Source of the DNA: Arcobacteraceae bacterium
Lineage (GTDB): Bacteria; Campylobacterota; Campylobacteria; Campylobacterales; Arcobacteraceae
Direction of reading: 5' to 3'
Length of the DNA stretch: 64,000 nt
Assembly (NCBI GenBank): GCA_028375605.1
Contig: JAONGR010000001.1
Span: forward strand, 1 to 64,000
In this document: piece by piece, positions 29,352-40,163 of the stretch
Layout: each line of letters opens with the position of its first letter
How positions within the stretch are numbered: position 1 is the first letter of the stretch
The notes under the pieces: generated by a model
The model's database searches: none
Told to the model about the DNA's origin: nothing
Seen by the model: the letters and a program-made list of their open reading frames with translations, nothing else
Program-made: the position numbers and the translations under genes

Positions 29352-30296
29352 TTATGAAAACTCCTTCATTCTTTCAGTTGAACTTCCTGATGGCATTTCA
29401 AAATGTTCTTTTTGTAACTCTACACTTTTTTTATTAATTTTTCTATTGATTATTTGAATCAACATATTAATAGGTACTACAGTCATTATTATTAAAAGTA
29501 AAAATACTAAATATAACATCACAACAGGTTTTCTTTTAAAATCACCAGGTTTCCCTAGCTTTCTAATCAGCTTACCCCATATCTCAAAACTTCTTGTAGC
29601 TATTTGTTCACTTTTTATCAATTTTTCATTGACATTAACTGCGCCCAAACCATAACAAAGAGATTTGAAACTTTGCTCATTATCATTATCTAAACCTTGT
29701 TGAATCGCTCTACCAAATCTACTAGCTGATTCAATCTCAGATTGACTTACACCTGCTTTTGGAAATATATTCCATAACGCATCTTTTTTACCTGTCAATA
29801 GCCATCTTGGGGTGGTGATAAAAGTTGCTAAGGAATTACCTTGATCTATAAGTACAATATTATCTATGATTTTAGCACCCATGGAAGTAAGCATACTTTC
29901 CACTTTTTCTTGTGCTTTTATCCACATATTTCTACAACCGATTAATGTAATAACTGGTTTGTTTTTTAACTTCTCTTTTGCAAAACTTGATTTTAAAAAA
30001 GCTGTTGTTGGTATGGAAGGAGATAAAAACCAAACTTGATAAGCTAAAATAACTAAATCATACTCTATCTCATCATCTGGTATTTCTTCAATTTCACAAG
30101 GATCTAAATAAATAGACTCAGGAAAAGTATCCATAAATGTCATTAAGTCCCATGGATAAGGATATTCTTTTTTGGGTACTATATATTTGTGATAAACATT
30201 CACATTCTCTTTACAAGTAGATAGTACTGATTTTGTGATTAAATCAAGTTGCCCACTTTGAGAATAAGAAACTACCAATATATTTTTATTTTTCAA
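29352..30296 (-). CDS. darA: Dialkylresorcinol enzyme DarA (flavodoxin-like fold)
   Basis: NILVVSYSQSGQLDLI flavodoxin-like loop; EYDLVILAYQVWFLSPSIPTTAFL; C-terminal hydrophobic segment; adjacent to darB. Confidence 0.8.
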   Translation of the reverse strand: MKNKNILVVSYSQSGQLDLITKSVLSTCKENVNVYHKYIVPKKEYPYPWDLMTFMDTFPESIYLDPCEIEEIPDDEIEYDLVILAYQVWFLSPSIPTTAFLKSSFAKEKLKNKPVITLIGCRNMWIKAQEKVESMLTSMGAKIIDNIVLIDQGNSLATFITTPRWLLTGKKDALWNIFPKAGVSQSEIESASRFGRAIQQGLDNDNEQSFKSLCYGLGAVNVNEKLIKSEQIATRSFEIWGKLIRKLGKPGDFKRKPVVMLYLVFLLLIIMTVVPINMLIQIINRKINKKSVELQKEHFEMPSGSSTERMKEFS

Positions 30297-30379
30297 TGAT
30301 TTTCTGCCTTTAATTCTATGCTGTATTTTATCATTTAAATGATTAACTCTTAATAATAATTAATATCTCATTAAAACTG

Positions 30380-31447
30380 TTATTTACAAACTAAAATACT
30401 TTGACAAATTCCAACATTATGAATCTCTTCTTTTATCTCTAATCCAGCTTTTTTAATATAATTATACATATCTGTTGAATTAAACATTTTACTATACCCA
30501 TTTGCCATAGCTGTAAAATAAGGAGAAGTATTTATAATACAAAATGCACTAATCTCCATATGTTGTTTATCCCACAGTGGTTCCATGATATAAATATATG
30601 AATTTTCTTTCATAGAATTTTTAACACGCTTTAAAATATGTACGATATCTGCTTCTTTGAAACAATCAAGAAATTGACTCATCCAAATAATGTCATATCC
30701 CGAAGGAATTTCTTGAGTATGATCTAAAATATTCGTAGAATGAAAATTTACTTGTTCCTCTAATTTTTTCTCTTTAATATTTGCACTAGCAAGTGTAATT
30801 TGTTCTGGTAAGTCTGCAATGGTGACTTGTATATTTTCATCCATTGATGATATTTTCATAGCAAATTTTCCAGTATTTCCTCCAATGTCTAATATATTTT
30901 TAGGATTTTTTTCTAATAATATTCCGATTGCCTCTTCAAGTGCTGTATCTGAATAATAGTGATCAAACTCAAACCAACTTTGTTGTGCTTTTTTAGGCAA
31001 AGAAGACAGAGCAGGATAAATCGTTTTCCAATCCCCAAATACTTTTAATCCAGAAGCTTCAGTTTTGGATACAGCTTCATCTAAAAAATAAAGTCCTTGA
31101 TAATTAACATAATGATTATAATTCATATTTATTTTTGTTAATTCATCTTTAAGTAAAAAGAACCCAGTTTTTGTAATATAATATTTATCATCTTTTATTT
31201 TTACTATATCAGCACTTAATGATGTTTCTAAAAGTGTTTGAACTCCATACGAAGTTAATTTGACAAAAGTTGCAATCTCGCTTAGAGTTAAACCTGTTTT
31301 ATCATTTTTATATATTACATCCAAAATACCTAAATCTCTCATGGATTTTGCGACTTGAAATATTATTGGAGCAAAGGCAATTCTCTGAGCTTCATATTGA
31401 GCTTCTTTAGCACTTTTTGTATCATTATTTTGAAAAAAGTTATTCAT
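30380..31447 (-). CDS. Class I SAM-dependent methyltransferase (O-methyltransferase-like)
   Basis: N-terminal winged-helix dimerisation-like region; ILDIGGNTGKFAMKISS SAM motif. Confidence 0.85.
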   Translation of the reverse strand: MNNFFQNNDTKSAKEAQYEAQRIAFAPIIFQVAKSMRDLGILDVIYKNDKTGLTLSEIATFVKLTSYGVQTLLETSLSADIVKIKDDKYYITKTGFFLLKDELTKINMNYNHYVNYQGLYFLDEAVSKTEASGLKVFGDWKTIYPALSSLPKKAQQSWFEFDHYYSDTALEEAIGILLEKNPKNILDIGGNTGKFAMKISSMDENIQVTIADLPEQITLASANIKEKKLEEQVNFHSTNILDHTQEIPSGYDIIWMSQFLDCFKEADIVHILKRVKNSMKENSYIYIMEPLWDKQHMEISAFCIINTSPYFTAMANGYSKMFNSTDMYNYIKKAGLEIKEEIHNVGICQSILVCK

Positions 31448-31592
31448 ATTTTCCTATCTTTATAATTTCGCACATTCTAGTTTAATTTGTATAAAATAGT
31501 GCTTATCTTAAAAAACCAAAAAAATAATTATTTTATTAATTAGGAATAAAGTTAAATCAATTTATAATAAATGATTCAAAAGGAGTACAAAT

Positions 31593-32153
31593 ATGAATAG
31601 TTTAATCAAATTAGGTGCAACAGGATTAGTTGCTTTATCATTTTTAACAGGTTGTGGAGTAAACAATAGCACACAGGTAAATACTCCAAGTACAATAAGT
31701 GGAGCAAAAACTATCTATATAAGTAATTCTGTAAAGTTTGCAAAAAGTTCAAGAATCGCAATGAACATAAAAAAAGAATGTAATTTAAATCATCAAATGA
31801 TTGATTATTTAAAAGTTTATGGAGCAAAAAATGATATAAATTTTGAAGTAACTTCAAACCTAAAATCAAAGAAAAATGTATTGAAAATTACAATTGATGA
31901 GGCCATTAGCCAAGGTGGTGCGTTTAGAGGTCACAATAAATTTGTTGCAATATCTGGTAATCTTATTGAGAAAGGTAAATCATATTCATTTAAAGCTGCT
32001 AGAAGATCTGGTGGTGGTTTCTTTGGAGCATACAAAAGTTCTTGTGCTGTTTTAGGTGGTGCAGTAAAAAGACTTGCTAGAGATACAGCTGAATGGGCTA
32101 CATTTCCAGATGATGGAGCAAGACTTGGCGACCAACATCTGCTTAGATATTAA
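31593..32153 (+). CDS. Putative lipoprotein
   Basis: Lipobox FLTGC; opposite strand to surrounding cluster. Confidence 0.6.
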   Translation: MNSLIKLGATGLVALSFLTGCGVNNSTQVNTPSTISGAKTIYISNSVKFAKSSRIAMNIKKECNLNHQMIDYLKVYGAKNDINFEVTSNLKSKKNVLKITIDEAISQGGAFRGHNKFVAISGNLIEKGKSYSFKAARRSGGGFFGAYKSSCAVLGGAVKRLARDTAEWATFPDDGARLGDQHLLRY

Positions 32154-32171
32154 AAAAGGAAATTATAAAAT

Positions 32172-32567
32172 ATGAAAAAATTACTTACACTTAGCAGTAT
32201 ACTTTTAGTATCATTATTATTTTTAACAGGTTGTAGAAGTGCTGCAATTTATAATGTAGTAGAAGCTCCAATTCATACAAAAATATCTTCTGACAGAGTT
32301 TTTAAAGCAATTAAGACAGCAGCTAGATCAAGAGGTTGGTTAGTTAAAAAAGTTAAAAATGGTGTAGCACAAGCAAGAATTAATGTAAGAGGTAGACACT
32401 CTGCTGTTGTGACAATAACATATAATAGAAAAAACTATTCTATACAATATGAAAATAGTCATAACTTAAAATATAACTCTTCAGACAACACAATCCATCA
32501 AACATATAATAAATGGATTGCAAATCTTGATAGAGCTATTCAATTTGAATTAGATTCAATCGAATAA
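32172..32567 (+). CDS. Putative lipoprotein
   Basis: Lipobox FLTGC; TIHQTYNKWIANLDRAI C-terminus. Confidence 0.6.
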   Translation: MKKLLTLSSILLVSLLFLTGCRSAAIYNVVEAPIHTKISSDRVFKAIKTAARSRGWLVKKVKNGVAQARINVRGRHSAVVTITYNRKNYSIQYENSHNLKYNSSDNTIHQTYNKWIANLDRAIQFELDSIE

Positions 32568-32596
32568 AAAATTATACGGAAAATATCCGTATAATT

Positions 32597-33412
32597 TTAT
32601 CCCTTTATTATATGAAATAAATATCCTTTACTTCTACTATCCATTGAGATATAAATCATCTCTTTATAATCTTTATCTAAAAAATCAATAATAGATTCAA
32701 TCGTAGTTGAGATTGTAATATCTAATTTATTTTTACTTTTTAAATCTAAATATTTTTTTGCATTCTTATTTGCATATATCTGATTACTATCAAAAGTAGA
32801 AATAAGATTATCAAATTTTTCTAGAGAACTAAAAGCAGCTACAGTTGATATCTTACATAATGCATTCTCTTTATCTTGATTCAAATATAACCAACCACTA
32901 TAGTCGTTGCATCCAGTATTGTCACTAATCACGGCATACTTAGAGAAATCAGTAATGCTTAATAAAGATTCATCAACTAATCCTATTAAAGCATCATTAA
33001 TTTCACCAATTTCTATATCAAATAATGCTAACTCTATAGCTCTTTCAAAAGACAACTCATCTGATGTTAAAAGCATATTTTTTCCATTTGATTCCAATGA
33101 TTGTGAAACATAAAAGCTTACATTATTACTATTGATATTTAAAAAATCAAAAGGCATAATCATTGAATTTTTTTCATTATTATCTAAAACTTTTTTCACA
33201 CTTGTAATTGAAGCAAATTCACTAGAAACATATATTCCAGTATTATCGCTTAAATTTTTTTTATCTACACAATTTAAAGCACCCAGAATCGCGAGTATAT
33301 TAAACTTACTAGAACGTCTAAGGTTTAGTCTACTTATCTTTTTTAAAAGAGTTTTATACTCTTTTATATCCCTAGATTCGTTATTTATTAAATATTTTTT
33401 ATGTATATACAT
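32597..33412 (-). CDS. Degenerate beta-ketoacyl synthase-like protein (possible chain-length-factor-type partner)
   Basis: KS-like N-terminal pattern (GALNCVDKKN...GIYVSSEFASI...PFDFLNINSNNVSFYVSQSL...) without the catalytic Cys motif; follows a complete KS gene. Confidence 0.5.
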   Translation of the reverse strand: MYIHKKYLINNESRDIKEYKTLLKKISRLNLRRSSKFNILAILGALNCVDKKNLSDNTGIYVSSEFASITSVKKVLDNNEKNSMIMPFDFLNINSNNVSFYVSQSLESNGKNMLLTSDELSFERAIELALFDIEIGEINDALIGLVDESLLSITDFSKYAVISDNTGCNDYSGWLYLNQDKENALCKISTVAAFSSLEKFDNLISTFDSNQIYANKNAKKYLDLKSKNKLDITISTTIESIIDFLDKDYKEMIYISMDSRSKGYLFHIIKG

Positions 33413-33413
33413 G

Positions 33414-34568
33414 TTAACTCTTATTACTAATTATTACAGAACTATTATTTCCACCAAAAGCAACATAATTTAATAAAATATTCACTTTTGATGTTATATA
33501 TTCATGTTCAATCATTGGAAAAAAATCACTACCTTCAATAGCATTTTGATATCCTAAACAAGCTGGAAAAAATCCATTTTCTATGCAATATAAAATTAAA
33601 ATCATCTCATTCGTTCCACTTGCTCCTAAAGTATGTCCTAGGTATGGTTTGATTGCGGTTACTTTTATTTTGTGATTCCATTTTTTAAAAAGAGTATTTA
33701 ATGCATTGGATTCAGAGGTATTATTATTTTCACTTCCTGTTGCATGTGCTTTTATCAAATCAATATCATTTAATTGTATATTTGCATTTTCTATTGTGGT
33801 TTCCAAACATTGTAAAATCGGTTTTCCAGTAGGATCACTTGTCGTTTCAGAATAATTATCACAAATATTTGAAGAGGCAAGATATCTAAAATCATCATCT
33901 TTATTTTTATCTGCACTTAAAATAACAGCAGAACACCCTTCTCCTAAAATTATACCATCACTACGAGAATCAAAAGGTCTGTAAATATTTTCTTGTGAAA
34001 GTAACATAAATGATGAGAATCCATCATATGTGCTCTTGTTAAACAGCTCAATACCTATTACTATTGCTTTTTTTATTTTACTGTGCATTATGAGTTTAGA
34101 TGCATACGAAAAAGCATTGATACTAGAAGTACATGCTGTTGCAAGAACCAATGACTTATATTTACTTTTAATATATTCCTCAATAAATGTACCTATAAAT
34201 CCATACCGGATATTAACTAGTTCATCGTTTGATTCATTATTATGAAATTTTTCATTTTCTTCTTCATTGATTGATATGCCCATAGAAGTAGAACCTAAAA
34301 ATATATGTAAATCTTCTGCATCTACTGCAGATAAAGAAGCATCTTTCAGTGCATCATCAATCACTTTTTTTAAAATTTCAAAAAAATAATTATTTGAGGA
34401 AGATGTAAAACCATCTATTTTATAAAAATTTTTTTCTTTAAATTTTTCTTCTAAAAATGATTCATAATTACATTGATCTAAATTTTTAACACTCTTAACA
34501 ATAGATTCTTTCGTAGTACCTAAACTACAAGATAAGGATTTTCCTATAATATAACAGTTATTCTTCAT
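33414..34568 (-). CDS. Beta-ketoacyl-ACP synthase (aryl polyene type)
   Basis: Catalytic TACTSSINAFSYA, KAHATGSENNNTSE, KPYLGHTLGASG (Cys-His-His). Confidence 0.9.
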   Translation of the reverse strand: MKNNCYIIGKSLSCSLGTTKESIVKSVKNLDQCNYESFLEEKFKEKNFYKIDGFTSSSNNYFFEILKKVIDDALKDASLSAVDAEDLHIFLGSTSMGISINEEENEKFHNNESNDELVNIRYGFIGTFIEEYIKSKYKSLVLATACTSSINAFSYASKLIMHSKIKKAIVIGIELFNKSTYDGFSSFMLLSQENIYRPFDSRSDGIILGEGCSAVILSADKNKDDDFRYLASSNICDNYSETTSDPTGKPILQCLETTIENANIQLNDIDLIKAHATGSENNNTSESNALNTLFKKWNHKIKVTAIKPYLGHTLGASGTNEMILILYCIENGFFPACLGYQNAIEGSDFFPMIEHEYITSKVNILLNYVAFGGNNSSVIISNKS

Positions 34569-34570
34569 AA

Positions 34571-34870
34571 CTATTCTGGCTGAATAAAATCAGCTAATGT
34601 ATTAATAGAAACCATAACTTTTCTTAGTTTTTTACTATCAGTCACTACTACCTCATACTTTTTCTGAAGTGCCATAGAGATTTGCAATGCATCCATAGAA
34701 TCTAATTCTAATATGCATTCTTCACTAAACAGTATTTCATCATCAGATATTTCATCTGCATCAACTTCTTTGTCACATTCTTCTATTATAAGCTCTTTTA
34801 ATTCTAGTTTTAATCTGTTATCTTCTGAACCAATCATTCTATTTTTTCCTTTGTAGTAATATATATGCAA
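34571..34870 (-). CDS. Acyl carrier protein
   Basis: EECILELDSMDALQISMALQKKYEVVV: D-S-M phosphopantetheine site. Confidence 0.88.
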   Translation of the reverse strand: MHIYYYKGKNRMIGSEDNRLKLELKELIIEECDKEVDADEISDDEILFSEECILELDSMDALQISMALQKKYEVVVTDSKKLRKVMVSINTLADFIQPE

Positions 34871-35993
34871 TAAAAAAACATATTATAGCAAAAACAAATA
34901 ATTTAAAAAGTGAATTTTGAATATCTACAAAAGTTCCACCATTTACAAAAAGTTCCAAGAAACTATCTAGTGCCCATGACATCGGAGATAAATTAGACAA
35001 CTCTTGCATACTTTGAGGCATGATAAATTTTGGTACCATTATCCCTCCAAGAGCCGCTAGGATAATATTTGAGATACCACCAATTGATGTAGCGTCTTCA
35101 CTTTTTTTGGCTATGTTTGCAATCACTAAGGCAAAAGCAATAGCAGCTAAGGATACTGCCGAAGCTAAAATAAAAATCAAGCCAATATTCCCTTTTATCT
35201 GTAAAGAATCAGCACCTAATAATGGCATCATATATACACCAACTGCTATCATAAAACATACTTGTATTAAATTAATAACATAATAGGGAATCACTTTACC
35301 CATAAGAATTGGAAACATTGAAACATTTATACTTCTAATCCTATTTAGTGTACCAAAGTTTTTTTCATTTATAAAAGTATTTGATATAGGAATAAGTATA
35401 AAAAACATCGAAAATATAAGCCATGCAGGAACACTTTGCTGTACTGATGTGATTTTAAAACTATTTTGTTTTGAGACATAATGATGTTGAATATTAGAGT
35501 AAAAATCTTTTGTTTTTGTTGTATCTACATCCAGTTGAACTAAAAGATTTTTTATAAGTTGTTTACTTATATTTGAACTTAATAAATTTTTTAATAAATT
35601 TATATTTTGAATTGAACTATCAGGTTTAGAATAAAGATCAATTTTTGTATCTTCATTTTTCTGAATTGCTTTTAAATAATCACTAGGAATATGTACTAAA
35701 TAATCATAGTCTCGCTTATATATAATATTTTTGTCATTTATAACACCATCAACATATCTTATTTCAAAAAAATTATTATCCTCTAGTTTACTTAATAAAT
35801 CATTTATAGATTTACTTTTCGTTTCACTTGATACTAAAACTTTAAATTTAACATCTATACTATTTGAATATGTATTTTGTAAAGCCAAAGACATGATTAT
35901 GATAAAAGCGGTTGGCATTACAAAAAGTACTAATAATGCATGTAAATTTCGAAATACAAGTAAAAACTCTTTTTTAAGGATATATCTAAACAT
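34839..35993 (-). CDS. ABC-2 type transporter permease
   Basis: Large extracytoplasmic loop plus ABC-2 TM block; MPQSMQELSNLSPMSWALDSFLELF. Confidence 0.88.
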   Translation of the reverse strand: MFRYILKKEFLLVFRNLHALLVLFVMPTAFIIIMSLALQNTYSNSIDVKFKVLVSSETKSKSINDLLSKLEDNNFFEIRYVDGVINDKNIIYKRDYDYLVHIPSDYLKAIQKNEDTKIDLYSKPDSSIQNINLLKNLLSSNISKQLIKNLLVQLDVDTTKTKDFYSNIQHHYVSKQNSFKITSVQQSVPAWLIFSMFFILIPISNTFINEKNFGTLNRIRSINVSMFPILMGKVIPYYVINLIQVCFMIAVGVYMMPLLGADSLQIKGNIGLIFILASAVSLAAIAFALVIANIAKKSEDATSIGGISNIILAALGGIMVPKFIMPQSMQELSNLSPMSWALDSFLELFVNGGTFVDIQNSLFKLFVFAIICFFIAYILLQRKK

Positions 35994-36853
35994 TAGTCTC
36001 TTAATTCCTGTTTTGTAATTTTTAAAAACATCTCTTCTAAACTTTTATTTCCATAGTCAATAGATACAATTTTTTTATTTTCATTTTTAATATCACTAAA
36101 GGCATTTACTAAATCATCAAAACCATTATTTGTATTAATCTCAACTATATTATTTTCTAAATATATTTTAACAAGGAAGTTTTCATTTACTAGGTTTTGT
36201 TTTGTATCTTTTCTTATTATATTGCCATTATCTAATATAGCTATTTCATCACATAAATATTCTATTTCATCCATGTAATGGGAAGTATAAATAATAGTTG
36301 TATTTTTTATTTTATTAATATTTTTTATTATATCCAAGATATATTTTCTTGATTGAGGATCAATACCTACAGTGGGTTCATCAAGATATAAAATTTTAGG
36401 ATCATTTAAAAGTCCAATCGCAATATTTAGTCTTCTTTTTAATCCACCTGAAAAGTCTTTTGCTTTTTTATTTTTAAACTTTTCCAATGCCGTCATCTTA
36501 ATTGCATCAGTTGTTTTTTCTTTTATATCACAAGATTGAATACCATAAAGGGCTGCAAAAAATTCCAAATTTTCATAAGTAGTTAATTCAGGATAAAAAG
36601 CATAAGACTGAGGAATATAGCTTGAGTTCTTTTGTATATATGCTTTTTCTTTAGCATAATCTTTTCCGAGTATAGAAATTTCTCCACTATCTTTAGATTC
36701 TAAATAATTTAAAATAGATATCAATGTAGTTTTTCCAGCACCATTAGGTCCAAGTAATCCAAAAACTTCACCTTGTTTTATATCTAGATTTAAATCCTTT
36801 AAAACAGGATAATCGGAATATGATTTAGTAAGTAGTTTTATTTTTATCGCCAT
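35993..36853 (-). CDS. ABC transporter ATP-binding protein
   Basis: GLLGPNGAGKTTLISIL, DFSGGLKRRLNIAIGL, ILYLDEPTVGIDP. Confidence 0.94.
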   Translation of the reverse strand: MAIKIKLLTKSYSDYPVLKDLNLDIKQGEVFGLLGPNGAGKTTLISILNYLESKDSGEISILGKDYAKEKAYIQKNSSYIPQSYAFYPELTTYENLEFFAALYGIQSCDIKEKTTDAIKMTALEKFKNKKAKDFSGGLKRRLNIAIGLLNDPKILYLDEPTVGIDPQSRKYILDIIKNINKIKNTTIIYTSHYMDEIEYLCDEIAILDNGNIIRKDTKQNLVNENFLVKIYLENNIVEINTNNGFDDLVNAFSDIKNENKKIVSIDYGNKSLEEMFLKITKQELRD

Positions 36854-36856
36854 AAT

Positions 36857-38089
36857 TTAAGTATCTATTCTCAATTTTTTGCCTACACTAGAAGTTGGTA
36901 TTTTATCTACACATTTTAAATCCATAGAAAACTTTAGATTTGAAAGATTTGATTGAAGTATTTTTTTAATCTCTTTTATACTAAATTCTTCTTTCGTTTC
37001 TAATGTTATATCTAATACTTCACCTCGTAAAGAATCTTTATCATTCTTTACATATACCAAGGCTTTCTCTATTGTTTTTTGAGATTCTAAAATATTTTCA
37101 ATTTGAATTGTTGAGTAACGTTTACCTGCTATTTTTAAAATTTGAGAACTTCGTCCTATTAATTTAAATTGATTCCCATACAATTCTATAAAATCAAAAG
37201 TTTGAATTTCGCCATTAGTAGATTGGAACTTATTTTCATATAATTCTTTTGATACAAAGGGAGATATCACTTTTAATTCATTTTTTTCATTTGTCAGTAT
37301 ATTTACATCAGTTAGAGGAGTCCAGAGAGTTTCACAATTAAACTTATAAGCAATACCACCTGTTTCTGTTGAACCAAATAATTGCATAATATCACAAGAA
37401 AATTTATCATTAAATATTTTTGCGTCATCTTGACCAAGTGGTGCAGTTGAGCTTAAAAATAAAGATTTAGATAAGTTTTTCACTGAAGATATTTTATTTA
37501 AAGCTTTTATATATAAAGGAGTAGTCACAACCAAAGTATTTTCATCTATTGCATCAAGTAAATCATGAGGTAAGAAATGTTCTCTTAGTACTATATCAAT
37601 ATCATTAAAATATGGATAAAACAAACCAGCCAACGATCCATAGATATGAATAAAAGGAACTGTTACAACAACCTTATTAATTTCATATTTTTTTAATAAT
37701 TCACTTAATGCTTTTATTTCACTTTCAATATTATCTTTCGTTTTAAGTGCAGCAGTACTTTCTCCTGTACTTCCACTAGTAAAATATATAAAAGAAAAAT
37801 CTTTATTATCAAAAATAGTATTTTGAGTTTGAGTATTATCATATTCACATATATTTAACTCATCTAATTTTTCAACTAAAAGTTTATTTGATTCATCAAA
37901 TAATATTGATTTTGCATTACTAAAATAAGATTTAAAAATTTTCAATGCATTCTGTTCTTTTGACTTTGAACTAATATATGATACTTTATCAGTTAGCTCC
38001 CTATCGAAAAGACTCTCTTCATTTATCGTATATAAACTAGCCGAACCATTATCATTCAAGATTTTAAGATTCATATTGTACCTCTTCAA
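36857..38089 (-). CDS. AMP-dependent acyl-CoA/ACP synthetase (ApeH-like ligase)
   Basis: SFIYFTSGSTGESTAALKTKDNI, QLFGSTETGGIAYK, C-terminal PTSSVGKKLR. Confidence 0.85.
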   Translation of the reverse strand: MKRYNMNLKILNDNGSASLYTINEESLFDRELTDKVSYISSKSKEQNALKIFKSYFSNAKSILFDESNKLLVEKLDELNICEYDNTQTQNTIFDNKDFSFIYFTSGSTGESTAALKTKDNIESEIKALSELLKKYEINKVVVTVPFIHIYGSLAGLFYPYFNDIDIVLREHFLPHDLLDAIDENTLVVTTPLYIKALNKISSVKNLSKSLFLSSTAPLGQDDAKIFNDKFSCDIMQLFGSTETGGIAYKFNCETLWTPLTDVNILTNEKNELKVISPFVSKELYENKFQSTNGEIQTFDFIELYGNQFKLIGRSSQILKIAGKRYSTIQIENILESQKTIEKALVYVKNDKDSLRGEVLDITLETKEEFSIKEIKKILQSNLSNLKFSMDLKCVDKIPTSSVGKKLRIDT

Positions 38090-40163
38090 ATAATATTAAA
38101 ATTAAAATTGCCATTATACCCAAACTTGCAACACTTCCTATGGAGTATAGTGATGTTATCGATGAAAAAACAAGTACTCCAAAACCAGAAAAAGAGCTCA
38201 ATACTGAAAATATAATAGCTTTTTTTGTAGCACTAGTATTACAACTTCTTGAGTATATAGAATAATCAACACTAATAGCTAAAATAATAAAAAACATAAA
38301 TATATGTAAAATATTTATCTCAATAAAACTTAAATATAAAAATATAAAAGCACTTGGTAATAGTAAAAAACTCATAGAATACAAGATATTACCCTTACTT
38401 GTAAGCATAATAACAATTACTATAAAAAACAAACTAAGTAATCCCAAATTTATCATCTTATCTAAATCCTCTTCGAGACTTTTTTCAAAAAGATGTTTGA
38501 TATTGACAGAATAAACAAAATCAAAATTTTCTATCTCCTCTATTTTATCCGGTGATAGATAAACTACTGATACATATTCATCTTTAAATTTTTGAATAGA
38601 AAGATTAAACTCTTTTAGTCTTTTATATGAATATTGTGGAACTGGCATATCATAGTTATATGCTAAAGTAAAAGTATCTTTTTTAAAACCTATTTGAGAT
38701 GATAGTAAAATAATTTTTGCATTTAAAGATTCTAAATCTAACTTTTGTAATTGATTATGTTTTAATAAAAATCTATCGCTACTTATTAGGCTATTTAAAG
38801 ATGATTGTAAAGGTGTATCTATTTTTTTGATCTGTTCATTGTAAATTATAAGTTGTTCAATAGTTTTTGCTTTTATTATTATGGCTTGTCTATTTTCATT
38901 TAGTAAATTATTTTTAAAGAAAAGCTCTTTTTCTTTTAACTTCTTGTTATCATAATTTAAAGACTGAACATCAAAATTAAAATTTAAATTTTGAAACGAA
39001 TATCCTAATATAATAATAGAAAAAAACAACACATATTTACTTTTAAAAATAGGGAAACTTTTAATTTCAAATTTAAATTTATTTTGATTAAATTTTATAT
39101 ATGGATACAAAAATGCAAAAATAAGATATGAAGAGAAAAGAGAGATCATTGCAAATTGCGTTATTTGTTTAATAAGTAAAAAATCAACAAAACTTAAAAT
39201 AAAAAAAGCAATAAAAGTTGTCAAGAATCCGATAAAAACATCTTTATTAAACCCTAATTTATCTTCATAATTTTTATGAAAATAATGATGGAACATATAA
39301 TCTATGGCAATAGTACTAATAGATATCCCAAATACCAAAACAAATAATGAGATTTTATCATATAGTAAAACCAAAACAATTATCGAGAGTAAGGCAGATG
39401 AACCAAGTGTTAAAAAAGTATTAATAAGTAATTTGATATTTCTCAAAAATACTATATACAAAATAAGCAAAACTAAAGTTGCTAAAATAACTATGTTTGA
39501 AGCATCATTTTTTATATATCTAGAATTTTCTACATAATAATATATAGAAGAAAAACTTTTAATTTCACTATATTCTTCTTCTATAGTTTTTATCTTATCA
39601 TAAATTCTGGAATAATCTCTTAACGAACTATTTTTATTTTCTATAGTAAATATACTCAGATATCCATATTCTCCTAATAATAATTTACCATTTTTAATAT
39701 TTAGGCTTTTATCCTTTTTTTCTATAATAGAAAAAGGATCATTTTTATCTATATTAACCGTAAGGAAAGAATCAAATATACTATTATATAAAACTCTCAA
39801 TTCTTTATCGACATCAATTTTGTCTAATTTTTCAATATTTAAGTCATTTAGATATAACTGGTATTTTTTTTGGTATTCTAAAAATTTTGAGTTACTTTTA
39901 AAGTCTTCTTTTTTTACACCATCAATTTTTAAAAACTCATTTTCAATCTTTTGAAGTTTTTGCAAAGACTCTTTATCACTACCTTTTATTGTTAAAAATA
40001 TTTTTTTATTAGATTCAAATTTTGAGAATTCTATTAATAACTCTTTCTTTTGGGAAGAGGGAAGAATCTCTTGTATATTTGTAGATATCTTACTACTCAT
40101 ATCAAAAATAAAGAAGATACATAAAAGTAAAAAGAAAAAAATATAGTTAATATATTTACTCAT
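38064..40163 (-). CDS. MMPL/RND family exporter
   Basis: Two MMPL-like TM blocks; ISTIAIDYMFHHYFH and IILAISVDYSIYSR. Confidence 0.88.
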   Translation of the reverse strand: MSKYINYIFFFLLLCIFFIFDMSSKISTNIQEILPSSQKKELLIEFSKFESNKKIFLTIKGSDKESLQKLQKIENEFLKIDGVKKEDFKSNSKFLEYQKKYQLYLNDLNIEKLDKIDVDKELRVLYNSIFDSFLTVNIDKNDPFSIIEKKDKSLNIKNGKLLLGEYGYLSIFTIENKNSSLRDYSRIYDKIKTIEEEYSEIKSFSSIYYYVENSRYIKNDASNIVILATLVLLILYIVFLRNIKLLINTFLTLGSSALLSIIVLVLLYDKISLFVLVFGISISTIAIDYMFHHYFHKNYEDKLGFNKDVFIGFLTTFIAFFILSFVDFLLIKQITQFAMISLFSSYLIFAFLYPYIKFNQNKFKFEIKSFPIFKSKYVLFFSIIILGYSFQNLNFNFDVQSLNYDNKKLKEKELFFKNNLLNENRQAIIIKAKTIEQLIIYNEQIKKIDTPLQSSLNSLISSDRFLLKHNQLQKLDLESLNAKIILLSSQIGFKKDTFTLAYNYDMPVPQYSYKRLKEFNLSIQKFKDEYVSVVYLSPDKIEEIENFDFVYSVNIKHLFEKSLEEDLDKMINLGLLSLFFIVIVIMLTSKGNILYSMSFLLLPSAFIFLYLSFIEINILHIFMFFIILAISVDYSIYSRSCNTSATKKAIIFSVLSSFSGFGVLVFSSITSLYSIGSVASLGIMAILILILFEEVQYES

